Assembly (NCBI GenBank): GCA_949372875.1 | Contig: CASIAW010000003.1 | Coordinates: 62,001-126,000 of the forward strand | Direction: 5' to 3' | From: Candidatus Poseidoniaceae archaeon | Lineage (GTDB): Archaea; Thermoplasmatota; Poseidoniia; Poseidoniales; Poseidoniaceae | DNA length: 64,000 nt | Shown: piece after piece, positions 37,021 to 45,161 of the stretch | Position numbering within the stretch: position 1 is the stretch's first letter | Layout of the letters: each line of letters begins with the position of its first letter | Notes under the pieces: model-generated | The model's database searches: none | The model's input: the letters and a program-made list of their open reading frames with translations, nothing else | What the model was told of the DNA's origin: nothing | Made by a program: the position numbers and the translations under genes

Positions 37021-37267
37021 TCAGAGTAAAAGGTAAACTGCTGCTCCACAAATGAAGGTTGTGAGTAAGGCAATGATGCCAATTTTCATTCCATTCGATG
37101 TGCTTGCTTCTGGTTCAAGTGCAACCGGTTCTGTTGGAATTGCATTTTGTGCATCCCAATACGCTTGCTTTTCTGCAGCACCAGCATCTAATTCTGCCTC
37201 TTCTTTCATTTCTTTAGCGAGACGTGCTTCTTCAGCCAATCGTGCTTCTTCGGCCAATCGTGCTTCT
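37021..37267 (-). CDS. C-terminal part of tail-anchored coiled-coil protein (after frameshift)
   Basis: This frame continues the AEEARLAEEARLA repeats of the upstream part (37268-37897), then reads KEMKEEAELDAGAAEKQAYW, a Pro/Glu linker and a C-terminal transmembrane helix (GIIALLTTFICGAAVYLLL) ending at the last residue. The break between the two parts is one extra G near 37271 (CAGGCC where other 18-bp units have CAGCC). In the intact form the protein would be a tail-anchored membrane protein. Confidence 0.7.
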
Positions 37268-37580
37268 TCAGGCCAACCGTGCTTCCTCGGCTAATCGTGC
37301 TTCTTCAGCCAACCTTGCTTCTTCAGAGAGTCGTGCCTCTTCAGCCAATCTTTCTTGTTCTGCCTGGTGTGCTTCTCTGGCCAACCGAACTCCTTCCGCA
37401 ACCCGTGCTTCAGTAGCAATCCGATTTTCTTCAGCGAGCCGTGCCTCTTCGATGAGTCGTGCCTCTTCAGCCAATCGCGCTGCTTCAGCAAGCCGTGCTT
37501 CTTCGATAAGTCGTGCTTCTTCATTCAATCGAGCTTCCTCAGCCAATCGTGCTTCTTCCACCTGTCGTTCGGCTTCAGTT
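37200..37580 (-). repeat. 18-bp coiled-coil repeats
   Basis: On the plus strand GCTTCTTCAGCCAATCGT-like units recur about every 18 bp, encoding six-residue AEEARL on the minus strand. One unit near 37265 is 19 bp long and causes the frameshift. Confidence 0.8.
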
Positions 37581-37897
37581 GCAGCCTGATTCGCCGCTTG
37601 TTCCGCTGCAAGGAGACGAATACGTTCGCTTACAGCATCAGTGTTATCGTTACGATATCGGTTCAGAACAGCCTCAGCCATTTGGATGAAATCTTCATGC
37701 GGGATTCCATCAATGACTTTACCCGTTTCAAATAATATCCGTTCAACGTTTTCAATCTGGAATTCTCCTTCAAAGGAATTCAAATTGTCTCGAAACGCTT
37801 TGTAAAATTCAGTCTGCTTAGCAGAAAGAGCACCGTCTTTCGTCATGTAATCTTGCAAGGAATACAAGACTTCAGACAATTTGAGCGGAGTTGTCAC
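37268..37897 (-). CDS. Coiled-coil protein with EEARLA repeats, N-terminal part
   Basis: A 209-residue frame. Residues about 1-95 form a helical folded domain (LSEVLYSLQDYMTKDGALS, then KAFRDNLNSFEGEF) that I do not recognise. From about 100 on it is an Arg/Glu/Ala coiled coil of six-residue AEEARL repeats. The reading frame stops early only because of a one-base insertion within the repeats; the membrane anchor is in the next frame (37021-37267). A strong AGGTGAAAT ribosome-binding site precedes the ATG. It is the last large gene of the operon 40709-37021. Confidence 0.72.
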   Translation of the reverse strand: MTTPLKLSEVLYSLQDYMTKDGALSAKQTEFYKAFRDNLNSFEGEFQIENVERILFETGKVIDGIPHEDFIQMAEAVLNRYRNDNTDAVSERIRLLAAEQAANQAATEAERQVEEARLAEEARLNEEARLIEEARLAEAARLAEEARLIEEARLAEENRIATEARVAEGVRLAREAHQAEQERLAEEARLSEEARLAEEARLAEEARLA

Positions 37898-37955
37898 GGT
37901 ATTTCACCTCCGAATAAGCAAGGAATTTCACTTTAAACCGTGCTTCTTTCGTGAT

Positions 37956-39971
37956 TCATCGTTGGCCCAATGGTAAGCGAGTTTCAACAGACGCAGATAG
38001 TGGGCATAGACCATCTTTCTCCATTCTCTGGTGAAGGATTTTATTGTTGATGAAAATATCGCCCCAAAGATTGGCTGCTGTACCTTTTGTACCCTTTGGC
38101 AAGTCGAAAACTTCCGTTATTGTAGGTTCAAGCAAGGCTCGCCAAACTCGTGCAGGATTAACGGCCATGGTGACTTCGACGATGATCTCGTTTTCATTCA
38201 AACCAGTACCAGTTTGCCACGAGTCTTCACCCATGTCGGCAAGGAACGGCAAACAAACATCTTGGATAGAGAGACTTGTCATTGGGTCTGCATTGGTGAG
38301 CGAAGCATATGCTTCACGCATACGTCCACGGTCTGCTCCACGAGAGCCAGTAATCGAGCGTAGCTTGTCGATTGATGTTGGTACCAAGAAACGGATATCT
38401 GTATAGTAAACCAATGGGTTGTTGTCACGAGCTCCAAAGATATGGTCGTATGGAGCAGGGTCACCGGATTCTCCAAGGTCTGTAATCGGATAAATTGTCT
38501 TCAAGGCGTTTGTAGCAATCGATTGTATGCAACGGCGCATCAATCGGTCAGGTGCTGCGGAGATGTCGTTGAAGGTCTGGAGGTATTCATCCATACTCAT
38601 GACATCGTATCCTCGAACGGAGAGAATCGAGTGAACGTTTGGTCCAATCTGTTTCTTATCTCCTTTCTTTTCATGGAAATCGGCTTGTGTGATCCATCGG
38701 GAACCTTGAGCAACTTCGCTTGCAGTTACCAAATCAGCGTAAGCCTTGAATCGGCGAGTGACACGGTTCATGAAATCAGCTTGGTCGAGTTTTGTAAACA
38801 CAGTCGCTTCGTAATTGGACTTCAATGCATGGTCAGCAACTTGGCTGGCGTTTACACAGGTCAACAAGTTTCCTTGGTCACGAGGGTAAATGATGAGGCG
38901 ACGACGCTTTGCACCACCACCAAGACTACCAATTCCAGGGTCAGTGAGCATGTATCCCAATGAAGCACAGACTTCGAATAAACGAGCATACTTGTCTTCA
39001 TCGGTGGCACTTGCAATCCATTCATCCAATCCAGGTTCAATGCAGTGGAATTCGAGCGGAACCATTTCTGAACCTGCGCCGAACATCTGACGAACTGTTG
39101 TTGAACTCATCATGCCCATCAAACAGTAAAGAGATGTCTTACCAGTGGTCATGTAAATATCAGTAATACCTTCTTCACCGAATGAAAGACGACGGTCGGG
39201 CAAATTGACGAGGAGGTTGAAGGCAGTTGGTGATTCACGGTTACCGTTAACAGCAGGCCAAATCCAGGTGCTTGGTCGTGTCATCACGTATCCGCTTGCG
39301 TCCTTTCCAAAACCTGCAGGTGAGAATCGTGTCCAACCTAGACGGTTGTTGAACGAAACACCTCTGTGCATAAGAGAAGGGTAGTAACATTGGTCCAACG
39401 GATCAGAGTCAGGAACGATTCCACGGTGGCCAAGGCCCCAAAGAATAGTTTCCCATTCAGGTACTTCTCCTTCGGGTGCCCCAAGGAATGGGTGAGTACT
39501 GCTTGGGCCGTCTCCTGTTAGGAAGGAACCGCCCATGCGCTCTTCGTCTCCAGCGGAACAAATAAACAGAGTTTGAGTTGTTGACAATTGCTTTGGAGTC
39601 CACATGTTCGCATTGAGAATGGTTTTCTGCTTGAGGAATTCAGCGACATTGGCGATTCGGCGTTCGAACTTGAATCGCTCGGATTCAATCCAACTCGATC
39701 CGAGAATCAAATTGGTGTTCAGCAAACGTGCTCGTGCTGGACCGATGTAGCGTGTACGTGGGTCAGGCTTCGAGATGTCAGAGGCAGGATTTTCTTCCCA
39801 AGGTCCTGTCTGAGGAATGTATTTCAAGAATTCAACATGGTCGAATTCTCCGACTTGAGCTTTTGATACGGCTTCTTCGACAATGTCCATTAAGCGAACA
39901 TAAGATTCGCTCGGACGCATTATTTTGTTTTCAGTATAGACTTTATTTGATACAGTTCGATGTTCCCACAT
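37956..39971 (-). CDS. 671-residue protein of unknown family
   Basis: A large soluble protein with no signal peptide or membrane helix and no family that I recognise. Visible features: TQTLFICSAGDEERMGGSFL (about 132-151), many aromatic residues around 160-230 (LGWTRFSPAGFG, PSTWIWPAVNG), a glycine-rich basic segment GIGSLGGGAKRRRLIIYPRD (about 350-369) and a folded C-terminus (VEVTMAVNPARVWRALLEP). No NTPase, protease or nuclease motif is complete. Preceded by an AGGTGAAATT ribosome-binding site and by a membrane coiled-coil gene nine bases upstream; followed after 58 bp by a tail-anchored coiled-coil gene. It may be a structural or scaffold protein held at the membrane by its neighbours. 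Confidence 0.85.
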   Translation of the reverse strand: MWEHRTVSNKVYTENKIMRPSESYVRLMDIVEEAVSKAQVGEFDHVEFLKYIPQTGPWEENPASDISKPDPRTRYIGPARARLLNTNLILGSSWIESERFKFERRIANVAEFLKQKTILNANMWTPKQLSTTQTLFICSAGDEERMGGSFLTGDGPSSTHPFLGAPEGEVPEWETILWGLGHRGIVPDSDPLDQCYYPSLMHRGVSFNNRLGWTRFSPAGFGKDASGYVMTRPSTWIWPAVNGNRESPTAFNLLVNLPDRRLSFGEEGITDIYMTTGKTSLYCLMGMMSSTTVRQMFGAGSEMVPLEFHCIEPGLDEWIASATDEDKYARLFEVCASLGYMLTDPGIGSLGGGAKRRRLIIYPRDQGNLLTCVNASQVADHALKSNYEATVFTKLDQADFMNRVTRRFKAYADLVTASEVAQGSRWITQADFHEKKGDKKQIGPNVHSILSVRGYDVMSMDEYLQTFNDISAAPDRLMRRCIQSIATNALKTIYPITDLGESGDPAPYDHIFGARDNNPLVYYTDIRFLVPTSIDKLRSITGSRGADRGRMREAYASLTNADPMTSLSIQDVCLPFLADMGEDSWQTGTGLNENEIIVEVTMAVNPARVWRALLEPTITEVFDLPKGTKGTAANLWGDIFINNKILHQRMEKDGLCPLSASVETRLPLGQR

Positions 39972-39980
39972 AATTTCACC

Positions 39981-40709
39981 TCAGAATTTCTTTTTTGGCC
40001 CGTTTTCAACCTGTTCTTCGGTTTCGGTGCTGGCATCACCGTCTTCTTCCGCTGCTTCTTCAGTTGCTGCTGCTGTTTCCACTGCTTCTTCTTTCGCTGC
40101 TTCTTCCGCTTCTACTTCTTCAGTTGCTGCTGCGATAGCCTCAGTTTCCGCCGCTTCGACTTTCGCCGCTTCGACTTTCGCCGCTACCTTGGCATCCACT
40201 TTCGCTTTCTTTGCAGCCGCTTTTACTTCCTTCACAGCCGCTTTAGCAGCCGCTTCCGCCGCTGCTACTTCTTCAGCTTCAGCTTCTTCCTCCGCTGCTG
40301 CAACAATTTCGTCAGCGATCTTTTCCGCTGTTTCTTGGATTTGCTCTTCCTTTACCGCAGTAATGATGAGTGCAGCTGTTGCTTGCATTGAAGCGTCAAC
40401 ATAAGGTGCTGCTCGATAGAAATATTGAATCATGGTACCGACGGTGCCAAAGACTGCACCTGTGCCAATAACCCAGCCGTTGTTGATGTTTTGAACTCGG
40501 TCAGGGTCGCCAAAAATCTCTGAGGCAGGAATACCTGTTTCTGGCGCCCACCATGTGGCACCTGTAGCGTTTGTGATTACCTCAATAGTGGCCCAAACGG
40601 CATAAATGAGCATCAAAATGGACATATAATTTACAAATGTTCTGTTTTCGAGGAGGAATCGTATCAATGCGCGGTCATGCGTTTGATTACCTTTCGAGAC
40701 GTTGGACAT
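39981..40709 (-). CDS. Membrane protein with long Ala/Glu coiled-coil tail
   Basis: A 242-residue protein: two transmembrane helices (about 28-48, YMSILMLIYAVWATIEVI, and about 76-96, GWVIGTGAVFGTVGTMIQYF), then from about 105 on a helix composed mostly of Ala, Glu and Lys (EKIADEIVAAAEEEAEAEEV) up to an acidic C-terminus ending KKKF. The tail should be cytoplasmic and form a coiled coil. First gene of a probable operon with the 671-residue protein (9-bp gap) and the tail-anchored coiled-coil protein. Confidence 0.78.
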   Translation of the reverse strand: MSNVSKGNQTHDRALIRFLLENRTFVNYMSILMLIYAVWATIEVITNATGATWWAPETGIPASEIFGDPDRVQNINNGWVIGTGAVFGTVGTMIQYFYRAAPYVDASMQATAALIITAVKEEQIQETAEKIADEIVAAAEEEAEAEEVAAAEAAAKAAVKEVKAAAKKAKVDAKVAAKVEAAKVEAAETEAIAAATEEVEAEEAAKEEAVETAAATEEAAEEDGDASTETEEQVENGPKKKF

Positions 40710-40724
40710 GGGGTGAGGTTGAAA

Positions 40725-40736
40725 CCATTATACCTT
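40725..40736 (-). promoter_or_regulatory. TATA-like promoter of the coiled-coil operon
   Basis: On the minus strand AAGGTATAATGG is centred about 22 bases before ATG 40709, the spacing expected for an archaeal TATA box of a leaderless or short-leader mRNA. Confidence 0.4.
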
Positions 40737-40744
40737 AACTTAGG

Positions 40745-40760
40745 CCCTTTCATAATAGGT
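40745..40760. promoter_or_regulatory. Third copy of the mscS-type palindrome
   Basis: CCCTTTCATAATAGGT matches the palindrome at 23659 at 13 of 16 positions and lies just upstream of the TATA-like box of the coiled-coil operon. Confidence 0.3.
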
Positions 40761-40850
40761 TGATGGCGAGATGTTTGGCTTTCGGCTTCCGACTTCAATT
40801 CAGTCCCCGTGGTGTCATACCTTTTTCGCAAAAAAACGTGTGAAGTCTCT

Positions 40851-41227
40851 TCAAGCATCACTTTGAGCAATGAGGTCTTTGCGATTGAGTGTTTTGGTGC
40901 TCTTTCGAGATGGTTGTGGCGTTCTTTCACCTGAATCCATTTGTTCCTTGAACCACGCAAGTTGTTCTGATTTCGAAAACAAATCTTGAGACGTTTTTTT
41001 GTACGGTATTGTAGAATGCCAAGGTAGGCGACAGGAACAAGGAACAAAGCCCCGAGGAAAAATCGAGCACGAACGCCCCACTTCTCCGCATTCTCATCCG
41101 GTGGGGAATAGGGTTCGTCTCCTTCATCGATTAGGGTGTAGCTCGAGGACAATGAATAGGTGAGACTTGGGACATCTTGACCCCAATCGTGCTGCGTCAT
41201 TGGTATCATCTCGTTACCGACGAACAT
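40851..41227 (-). CDS. Small membrane protein split by a homopolymer frameshift
   Basis: The N-terminal part (from ATG 41227, or 41200) is acidic (SLSSSYTLIDEGDEPYSPPD), followed by one transmembrane helix (FFLGALFLVPVAYLGILQY). At a run of seven T on the plus strand (40994-41000) the frame must change: the continuation that looks like protein is KTSQDLFSKSEQLAWFKEQM to KTLNRKDLIAQSDA, stopping at 40851. Without a shift, the frame runs into an implausible tail overlapping the next gene. Together they give about 125 residues with a cytoplasmic tail. Error in the T7 run, or genuine slippage, are both possible. Function unknown. Confidence 0.55.
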
Positions 41228-41557
41228 GAATTGTTATTGGTGTTGTATGAGTCACAGGAATCATTGGAGAATAGAAGGAGAATCATAAAACTCATATCCA
41301 AATTCGCAGAAGTTGCCAATGTAAAGATTCTTAGATGAATTACTGGATGAATCGAAGGAAATCGACTCGGATTAGTCATAAGGGGTTATCCGAAACCCCT
41401 CTGCATTTTCTTTCCCGATACAAAGGGGATTCAGTGGGTCGATGCAAACGCTATGCAAGCGATATCATGCACGTGTAGGCATGACTGGTAGACTCTGCAG
41501 TAATCCTATTCCATTATTTGGCCTTCATGTAGATGCAGTTTCAGCCCGATGAAAAAA
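41228..41557. other. 330-bp intergenic region
   Basis: I find no gene here. It separates the coiled-coil operon from a secreted protein on the same strand. The only clear structure is the hairpin at 41381-41400. Confidence 0.6.
41381..41400. other. 7-bp stem hairpin
   Basis: AGGGGTT and AACCCCT are perfect complements around a six-base loop. No T-tract follows on either strand, so a terminator role is not shown; a regulatory or processing site is possible. Confidence 0.4.
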
Positions 41558-43600
41558 TTAGAGTCGATTGAAACTTCCATCGCCCATCATTTGCCAGCGG
41601 ACACCATCTGCCTGGATGTAGATTGTTTGTCCGGTTGACTGGTCGTAGGAACCACCTGGTGGCAAACCAGTGTAATCAGCGACGGTCGTAGGCTGTGCTG
41701 GCGGAGGTGGCGCAGTAGCAACTGGGGCTGGTGTCGGAACCGCTGTAGGCTGAACTGGTGCAACTGGAGAAGCAACTTGCAGTGGTTGGACTTCCTGAAC
41801 TTGTTGGACGTGCTGAACTGGTTGCATGTGTTGAACTGGCTGTTGCACTGTTGCATAGTCTGGCATGGGCGCCATATCTGCTTGGACAGGCATTGATTGT
41901 GCAGATGGTTGATTCCATTGTGGTTGGTTGAAATTTTGGCCAGTACCATCGTCACGCCGGCGCATAAGAACAACCGCAACACCAACAACGATGCCAAGGA
42001 TACCAATGGTCGAACCAACAACCAATGCTGTGTTTGACGACTGCGTATCACTGCTGCTATCATCTTTGGTATCTCCATCCGTTGTTTGATCTTCTTGCTC
42101 GACTTCTTCACCATTCGCAATCGCTTGAGCGGCATCTTCGCTACCGTCGTGCTGGCTTGTGTTACCAGTCACAACTGCGGAAGCATCTGCTGCAACTGCT
42201 GTGCCGTCGAGGGTTGAGGATTCGGTAACAAAGGCAACAGATGCCATGTGAGTCACGCCGCCATCGAGGGCAACCACGTTGAGGTTCACGGTGTACTCGT
42301 TTCGGTCTGTGGTGTCATTCACGGTGAAGATGACTGTGAACGGTAAATTCCCATTTTGGGTCATGGTGCCGAATTCGATAACTGCTGAGTCCAGCAACGC
42401 TTGGTTGTATGGCTCAATGAAAATATCAAGTGCGCCTCCAAGTGCTAGATTGAGTCCATTGTGCGCGTTGATGACGCCACTGATGGTCATGGCACCGTTG
42501 GTGATAATTTGTTCTCGCTCTTCTATTTCCAAGGAGAACTCAGGCAACGAAGTCAGTGTAAAGGTGATTTCATCTGAATGCACATTGTTTCCTGCTGTGC
42601 CAGTCACAATTACGGTGTAATCGCCAGCAGTAAAGTTCGCTGGTATGGTGAGGGTCAAAACCGACATGAATGGAGCAGAACCTCGGGCAAAGTCAAGTTG
42701 AGCCGTCATGCCATCAGGCACAGTTACACTGACGCTGACATCAGCGCCAAAACCATTGACTGGTTCGATGAAAATAGGCGTAGGTACAACCCATTCAACA
42801 CCTTGTGGTAAGACAATCCAGGGGTCAAAACTCAAGATTTCGAAGTCCGGATCGTTGTCAACGGTAAATGGAATCGTGATTGAACGCTCTGCACCTCCAT
42901 TCGAAGAACCAGTCACAGTGAGAAGGTATTCACCACTGGAGAGATTCATTGTATCAACAACGACAGTACCTGCATTATCGACGGTCAATTGGTCTCCATC
43001 AAACATAATTGGTGCGTTCTCGGCATTGATACTAGCGCTCATGTTAACCGTGGTATTGAATTCGTTGAAGCCAACGACATTCACCCAAGCTGCGAATGGT
43101 AAACCCATCTTGGCTACGTTATCTGGAACGCTTTGCAAGAGGGTGAAATCAGGAGTTGCCCAGTCATTGTTGCCTTCCCTTCCAGCAAATACTTGGATTC
43201 CGTTGGCTGTTACTGAATCATTGCCTACGGTGAAATCCTTCGTCGAGAGGTGACGGTAATTCAAGGGAAGCGCATCCGATACAGGGACTTCTATAGAAAA
43301 CAATTCACAACCACCCATCTCTGATGACATTGATATCGAACCATCACCAACGGCAGATTCACTCCACACGGTGCCTTCTTCAATCGGGAAGTGGAAGTGA
43401 TCTATTCCTTGAGCATAAATGAGGTTTGACCGGACTTCAGTAGTGCTGGTCAAGTCACTCATATCGGGTATGCAACCGAAACCGGGGTCAATACCGTCAG
43501 AACCATCGTCCCCTCGCCACCGTTTCCAGAACCATCGCCCCTCGTCCACCGTTTCCAGAACCATCGTCTCCACCGTTATTGCCGCCGCCATTTTGAGCAT
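41558..43600 (-). CDS. Secreted membrane-anchored protein, C-terminal part
   Basis: From about 43515 down this frame encodes the rest of the protein begun at 44819: a Cys-containing segment (IDPGFGCIPDMSDL), several Ig/CARDB-like beta domains (VDNAGTVVVDTMNLSSGEY, VTVTG-type strands), an acidic Thr/Ser linker (about 500-540), one transmembrane helix (ALVVGSTIGILGIVVGVAVV) with RRR stop-transfer, and a cytoplasmic Pro/Gln/Val-rich tail ending in a compact motif GQTIYIQADGVRWQMMGDGS. The first about 28 codons from ATG 43600 are an out-of-frame reading of the Gly/Asp repeats. The anchor topology places the tail in the cytoplasm. Confidence 0.75.
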   Translation of the reverse strand: MLKMAAAITVETMVLETVDEGRWFWKRWRGDDGSDGIDPGFGCIPDMSDLTSTTEVRSNLIYAQGIDHFHFPIEEGTVWSESAVGDGSISMSSEMGGCELFSIEVPVSDALPLNYRHLSTKDFTVGNDSVTANGIQVFAGREGNNDWATPDFTLLQSVPDNVAKMGLPFAAWVNVVGFNEFNTTVNMSASINAENAPIMFDGDQLTVDNAGTVVVDTMNLSSGEYLLTVTGSSNGGAERSITIPFTVDNDPDFEILSFDPWIVLPQGVEWVVPTPIFIEPVNGFGADVSVSVTVPDGMTAQLDFARGSAPFMSVLTLTIPANFTAGDYTVIVTGTAGNNVHSDEITFTLTSLPEFSLEIEEREQIITNGAMTISGVINAHNGLNLALGGALDIFIEPYNQALLDSAVIEFGTMTQNGNLPFTVIFTVNDTTDRNEYTVNLNVVALDGGVTHMASVAFVTESSTLDGTAVAADASAVVTGNTSQHDGSEDAAQAIANGEEVEQEDQTTDGDTKDDSSSDTQSSNTALVVGSTIGILGIVVGVAVVLMRRRDDGTGQNFNQPQWNQPSAQSMPVQADMAPMPDYATVQQPVQHMQPVQHVQQVQEVQPLQVASPVAPVQPTAVPTPAPVATAPPPPAQPTTVADYTGLPPGGSYDQSTGQTIYIQADGVRWQMMGDGSFNRL

Positions 43601-44819
43601 TAGAACATCCCATCATATCGACAGATGCTCCTGCCATAGTATCAGGGCACATGTCGTCATCATCGCTAACACCATCACCGTCGGCATCAGTCGCATCACT
43701 ACCACCGTTTCCAGAGCCATCGTCTCCGCCGTCATCATTGCCATTTCCGCCGCCATTTTGAGCATCTGAACAACCCCAGAAGTCAACTTCAGCACCAGTG
43801 GTGGTACCAGGACAATCGTCGAAAAAGTCCTCCACGTCGTCGCAATCTTCGTCCGGTTCGCCATCTGAAGTCGTGCAACTTCGCCCAGAAGTTTCATCGC
43901 TACTCATGGCGCCAAAGCCGCCAGATGTTTCGATTTTAGAGGTGAACGTGAGGTTTTCATGCATGAGCGAGAGGTCGGAGGTCGCGTAACATGCAACCCC
44001 GGTTTCTTCTTCGGTGGTTGTCGTCGTCATGCCAAAGAAACTCATGGAGAAAGTCATTTTTCCTTCCAGTGAGACTCTGTAGCATTCGTTTCCAGAAACT
44101 GTTTCTGTTCCAGTCACCGTCATTTGGTGGTATTCATTGTAATCAACACCCATCATGCTCGGCATGGTGACTGAAAAATTCCAGAAATCACCGGCTGTCC
44201 ATGTTGGTGCAGAAGATGCGGTAGATGAGGTCGATTCTGCGAACTGATAGGAGGAAAGTGATTCGGTGTAGAGAAGGTTGCCCTTTGCATCAAACATTTC
44301 TGTCGCTGCGTTCCAGCCAATTTGTGGTGCATACCAGTGGACGAGGTATCCCGCATCGATCTCCAGAACATAGGCACCTCCACCTGCTTCGGTCATGGTT
44401 GCGTTCACTGAGACAATGTAGAGCCCACCGTAGTCGGTTTCATCTTCCCCGAGGAACAGTGTGTCTCTCGTCTTTCCGGGATTGCTTGCGCTAAGGTGAG
44501 TGCCTTCTTCGTCCCAAACGGACATTGATACGCCATCACCCGCAGCATGTGAAAGGGTCAAGAGGAGTGTTTGGCCAGGCTCCAGCCAGACGCCAAAGTA
44601 ATCCAATTCATCACTCCACATGTCCACTGAGCCACGTATTACGTCGCCAGGATAGACTTCCTGACCAGTGGTGTTGAGGTTGTTTGGCTCGGTTTCCTGG
44701 ATGACATCAACTTTTCCATCTGCTGTGAAGTAGGGCTTTTCCTCATCATCCAACGATGTTTGAGTCAGCAGGGGGTGCATCGAAGCAAGTATGAGTATCG
44801 CTAGAACAGTAAAACGCAT
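43497..44819 (-). CDS. Secreted protein with PPC-like domain and Asp/Gly repeats, N-terminal part
   Basis: ATG 44819 starts a signal peptide (RFTVLAILILASMHPLLT). Residues about 35-150 look like a pre-peptidase C-terminal (PPC) domain: ETEPNNLNTTGQEVYPGDVI, GSVDMWSDELDYFGVWLEPG and LLLTLSHAAGDGVSMSVWDE. A second domain (about 200-300) is followed by Cys-containing TSP3-like units (DDVEDFFDDCPGTTTGAEVD, then DADGDGVSDDDDMCPDT) and a Gly/Asn/Asp linker. The frame fails at 43510-43550, where G-runs in the repeats differ in length; the protein then continues in the frame of 41558-43515. Upstream ATG 44843 lies inside the TATA-like box and is unlikely. Confidence 0.78.
   Translation of the reverse strand: MRFTVLAILILASMHPLLTQTSLDDEEKPYFTADGKVDVIQETEPNNLNTTGQEVYPGDVIRGSVDMWSDELDYFGVWLEPGQTLLLTLSHAAGDGVSMSVWDEEGTHLSASNPGKTRDTLFLGEDETDYGGLYIVSVNATMTEAGGGAYVLEIDAGYLVHWYAPQIGWNAATEMFDAKGNLLYTESLSSYQFAESTSSTASSAPTWTAGDFWNFSVTMPSMMGVDYNEYHQMTVTGTETVSGNECYRVSLEGKMTFSMSFFGMTTTTTEEETGVACYATSDLSLMHENLTFTSKIETSGGFGAMSSDETSGRSCTTSDGEPDEDCDDVEDFFDDCPGTTTGAEVDFWGCSDAQNGGGNGNDDGGDDGSGNGGSDATDADGDGVSDDDDMCPDTMAGASVDMMGCSNAQNGGGNNGGDDGSGNGGRGAMVLETVARGRWF
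43500..43770 (-). repeat. Gly/Asp-rich short repeats with frame breaks
   Basis: Units encoding GGDDGSGNGG and DMMGCSNAQNGGGN recur with about 30-bp sub-units (ACCGTTTCCAGAACCATCG on the plus strand appears four times). Two G-run differences within the last copies break the reading frame twice. Confidence 0.75.
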
Positions 44820-44837
44820 AGTGGGGGGTTTGAATGG

Positions 44838-44848
44838 ATACATATAAT
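44838..44848 (-). promoter_or_regulatory. TATA-like box of the PPC-domain protein gene
   Basis: ATTATATGTAT on the minus strand is centred about 24 bases before ATG 44819, fitting a leaderless transcript and deciding that start over 44843. Confidence 0.5.
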
Positions 44849-44937
44849 CGTTAAGTTACATTTATGTTACTCTTTGGTATACATTCAAGAATAAACCTTT
44901 AGAAAATCCTAATGTTATCACTTCACTTGGAGGTATC

Positions 44938-45140
44938 ATGACTCGAGCAGCGAATCCACTGTTCGCAGCATTCGTTTTGACGCTCTTTGTCATGCAGGAG
45001 GTCATAACCTGTATGGGACAGATCTGTGCTCGCCAGATGTCGTGTGGAACTGCCTTGGAAATCAAGGCCTCTATGATACAAACCAGTTGCAATGGGATTT
45101 CCTCAGTAGATTTCCCAAGGCCGTAACTGAAGAATTCTAA
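44938..45140 (+). pseudogene. Possible gene remnant in the 44.8-45.3 kb gap
   Basis: ATG 44938, eight bases after GGAGGT, opens a frame with a signal-like start (NPLFAAFVLTLFVMQEV), but its later part is unconvincing. A second frame, open from about 44913 to TAA 45138, reads as plausible protein (HNLYGTDLCSPDVVWNCLGN and QLQWDFLSRFPKAVTEEF) without a start codon. This pattern suits a decayed or frameshifted small secreted-protein gene. It could be chance; I see no family. The rest of the 456-bp gap holds only the hairpin at 45169. Confidence 0.3.
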
Positions 45141-45161
45141 CATAGATGAATGTGACTGCAT

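Noticed and set aside
38860-39140. Walker A-like MTTGKTS in the 671-residue protein
   Set aside because: Lacks the glycine four residues before GK and no Walker B or other NTPase motif follows.
40664-41227. Unshifted 187-residue version of the small membrane protein
   Set aside because: Its second half overlaps the start and promoter of the next gene and lacks protein-like composition; the shifted tail is better.
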